Origin: Candidatus Jordarchaeia archaeon
GTDB taxonomy: Archaea > Asgardarchaeota > Jordiarchaeia > Jordiarchaeales > Jordiarchaeaceae
DNA: 32,693 nt
Assembly (NCBI GenBank): GCA_029856435.1
Contig: JAHQXB010000125.1
Location: 1 to 32,693, forward strand
Reading direction: 5' to 3'
Shown here: positions 31,805 through 32,693 of the stretch, one piece after another
How positions within the stretch are numbered: position 1 is the first letter of the stretch
Layout: each line of letters begins with the position of its first letter
The notes under the pieces: generated by a model
Database searches by the model: none
Told to the model about the DNA's origin: nothing
The model's input: the letters and a program-made list of their open reading frames with translations, nothing else
Program-made: the position numbers and the translations under genes

Positions 31805-32539
31805 ATGCAAATAGATGCTAAAGGCCTTAGCTATACTGAGTTGAACAGGAAATTAAAAGAGCTTGTATCAAAAAAAGATGCTTTAGAAATAGACGTATTG
31901 AATGTTAATGGTCACCGTTACATAGGAACCGGATTAGAAAACTGTAAGGTAATTCTACGTTTGTATGGTGTTGCTGGAAATGATTTGGCAGCGTTTATGA
32001 ACGGTGGTTCAATATTTGTTTATGGAAATGCTGAGGACGGTGTGGGAAACACCATGAATGCAGGATTAGTTGTTATCCATGGAGATGCAAGAGACGTGGT
32101 AGGTTACTCCATGAGAGGAGGGAAAATTTTCATTAAAGGCAACGTGGGCTACCGAGCGGGTATCCATATGAAAGCCTATAAGAACCATTTCGCAAGTATA
32201 ATAGTTGGGGGAAAAGCCGAAGATTTTCTAGGAGAATATATGGCCGGTGGAATAATAGTAGTCCTGAATTCTAATAATGAGAAACATCCTGTAGGAAAAT
32301 TCACTGCAACTGGAATTCACGGAGGAACAATATTCGTTAGAGGCAAAATTTCAGAAGAAAATCTAGGAATCGGCGCCGAAATAGGGGCACCTAATGAAGA
32401 AGAACTAAGCCTTCTGAATGATCTAATTTCTGAATATTTCTCATATTTCCAAGTCGATGGAAATTTGGATGGCTCTGAATTCACCAAAATTTACTCTAAA
32501 AGTCACCGCCCATTTGCAAAACTCTACGTCTTAGAGTAG
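31805..32539 (+). CDS. glutamate synthase GXGXG (alpha/C-terminal) domain subunit
   Basis: The 244-residue protein is a right-handed beta-helix with repeating glycine pairs ('FMNGGSIFVYGNAEDGVGN', 'MNAGLVVIHGDARDVVG', 'MRGGKIFIKGNVG', 'MAGGIIVVL'). In bacterial GltB it is the C-terminal domain that joins the others; in archaea it is a separate gene. It starts two bases after the synthase subunit, giving the order amidotransferase, synthase, GXGXG. A T-tract follows the stop by about 50 bases. Confidence 0.95.
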   Translation: MQIDAKGLSYTELNRKLKELVSKKDALEIDVLNVNGHRYIGTGLENCKVILRLYGVAGNDLAAFMNGGSIFVYGNAEDGVGNTMNAGLVVIHGDARDVVGYSMRGGKIFIKGNVGYRAGIHMKAYKNHFASIIVGGKAEDFLGEYMAGGIIVVLNSNNEKHPVGKFTATGIHGGTIFVRGKISEENLGIGAEIGAPNEEELSLLNDLISEYFSYFQVDGNLDGSEFTKIYSKSHRPFAKLYVLE

Positions 32540-32587
32540 TTACTTAGAAAAATAGTGTTTCTATTCACTTTCCGCACTCTTGGTTTA

Positions 32588-32594
32588 TTTTTTT
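32588..32594 (+). terminator. T-tract after the glutamate synthase operon
   Basis: Seven consecutive T lie about 50 bases beyond the last stop and before the next gene, a plausible archaeal termination signal. Confidence 0.35.
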
Positions 32595-32612
32595 CTATTT
32601 TGCGGAGTTTGC

Positions 32613-32693
32613 ATGGCGATATGGAGGATGCCCGCCTTTACCGAACAATTCTTCGGAAACCCCCAAATCCCTGCAGAAGAAATGAGCAGAAAT
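32613..32693 (+). CDS. start of an unidentified gene, cut by window end
   Basis: An ATG at 32613 with GGAG five bases upstream opens 27 codons (MAIWRMPAFTEQFFGNPQIP, then AEEMSRN) to the window edge. It is well-formed protein-like sequence but too short to assign. An internal ATG at 32628 is another possible start. It lies on the same strand as the glutamate synthase operon, about 70 bases beyond it. Confidence 0.5.
   Translation, partial: MAIWRMPAFTEQFFGNPQIPAEEMSRN

Overview
The window is archaeal chromosome. It carries the two-subunit clamp loader (RfcS/RfcL), NurA-HerA, a RIO2 kinase, an archaeal Sm-like protein, a DUF460 protein, glutamate synthase split into separate domain genes, and a sulfide-type Thi4. 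A/T-rich TATA boxes lie upstream of genes, and Shine-Dalgarno sequences often sit before TTG or GTG starts. The gene mix fits a mesophilic-to-thermophilic Thermoproteota/Bathyarchaeia-like lineage. That placement is an inference from gene style, with no 16S or marker phylogeny behind it. No rRNA, tRNA or CRISPR array was recognised.

Left part (1-5.6 kb): the left edge cuts through what looks like the first codons of an IS607-type transposase. A BlaI-like repressor and a membrane M56/M48-type zinc peptidase follow on the minus strand, overlapping by ATGA. Divergent from them is a four-gene ABC export operon: two surface-anchored proteins, an ATPase and an ABC-2 permease. Its promoter carries two tandem ACTAC-N5-GTAGT-type palindromes between the TATA box and the expected transcription start, which suggests BlaI-type control.

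Middle (5.6-15.5 kb): thiazole synthase Thi4; a lone GcvH; the DNA-end-processing pair nurA-herA; an MBL-fold hydrolase; a small ArsR-type regulator with an operator-like palindrome; RIO2; a DUF460 RNase H-fold/coiled-coil protein; and an Sm-like protein.

Cofactor block (15.7-21.7 kb): ThiC, then a minus-strand molybdenum/tungsten cofactor operon (moaC-moaB-moeA-moeA) divergent from mobB, which carries an extra C-terminal Fe-S domain. A three-half-site GGTTAT array lies in the moaC/mobB divergent region. TruA and the clamp loader operon rfcS-rfcL follow, converging on each other.

Right part (25-32.7 kb) is a nitrogen-assimilation locus: an Lrp/AsnC regulator, glnA with a palindrome near its predicted start of transcription, a roughly 650 bp gap, then an operon of an HdrB-HdrC fusion with the three pieces of an archaeal glutamate synthase (amidotransferase, ferredoxin/FMN synthase, GXGXG domain). 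No GltD or F420-oxidising partner is present, so the HdrB-HdrC fusion is the only evident candidate for delivering electrons to glutamate synthase. The amidotransferase gene is broken by a one-base frameshift at a run of six G. The window ends inside the first 27 codons of another gene.
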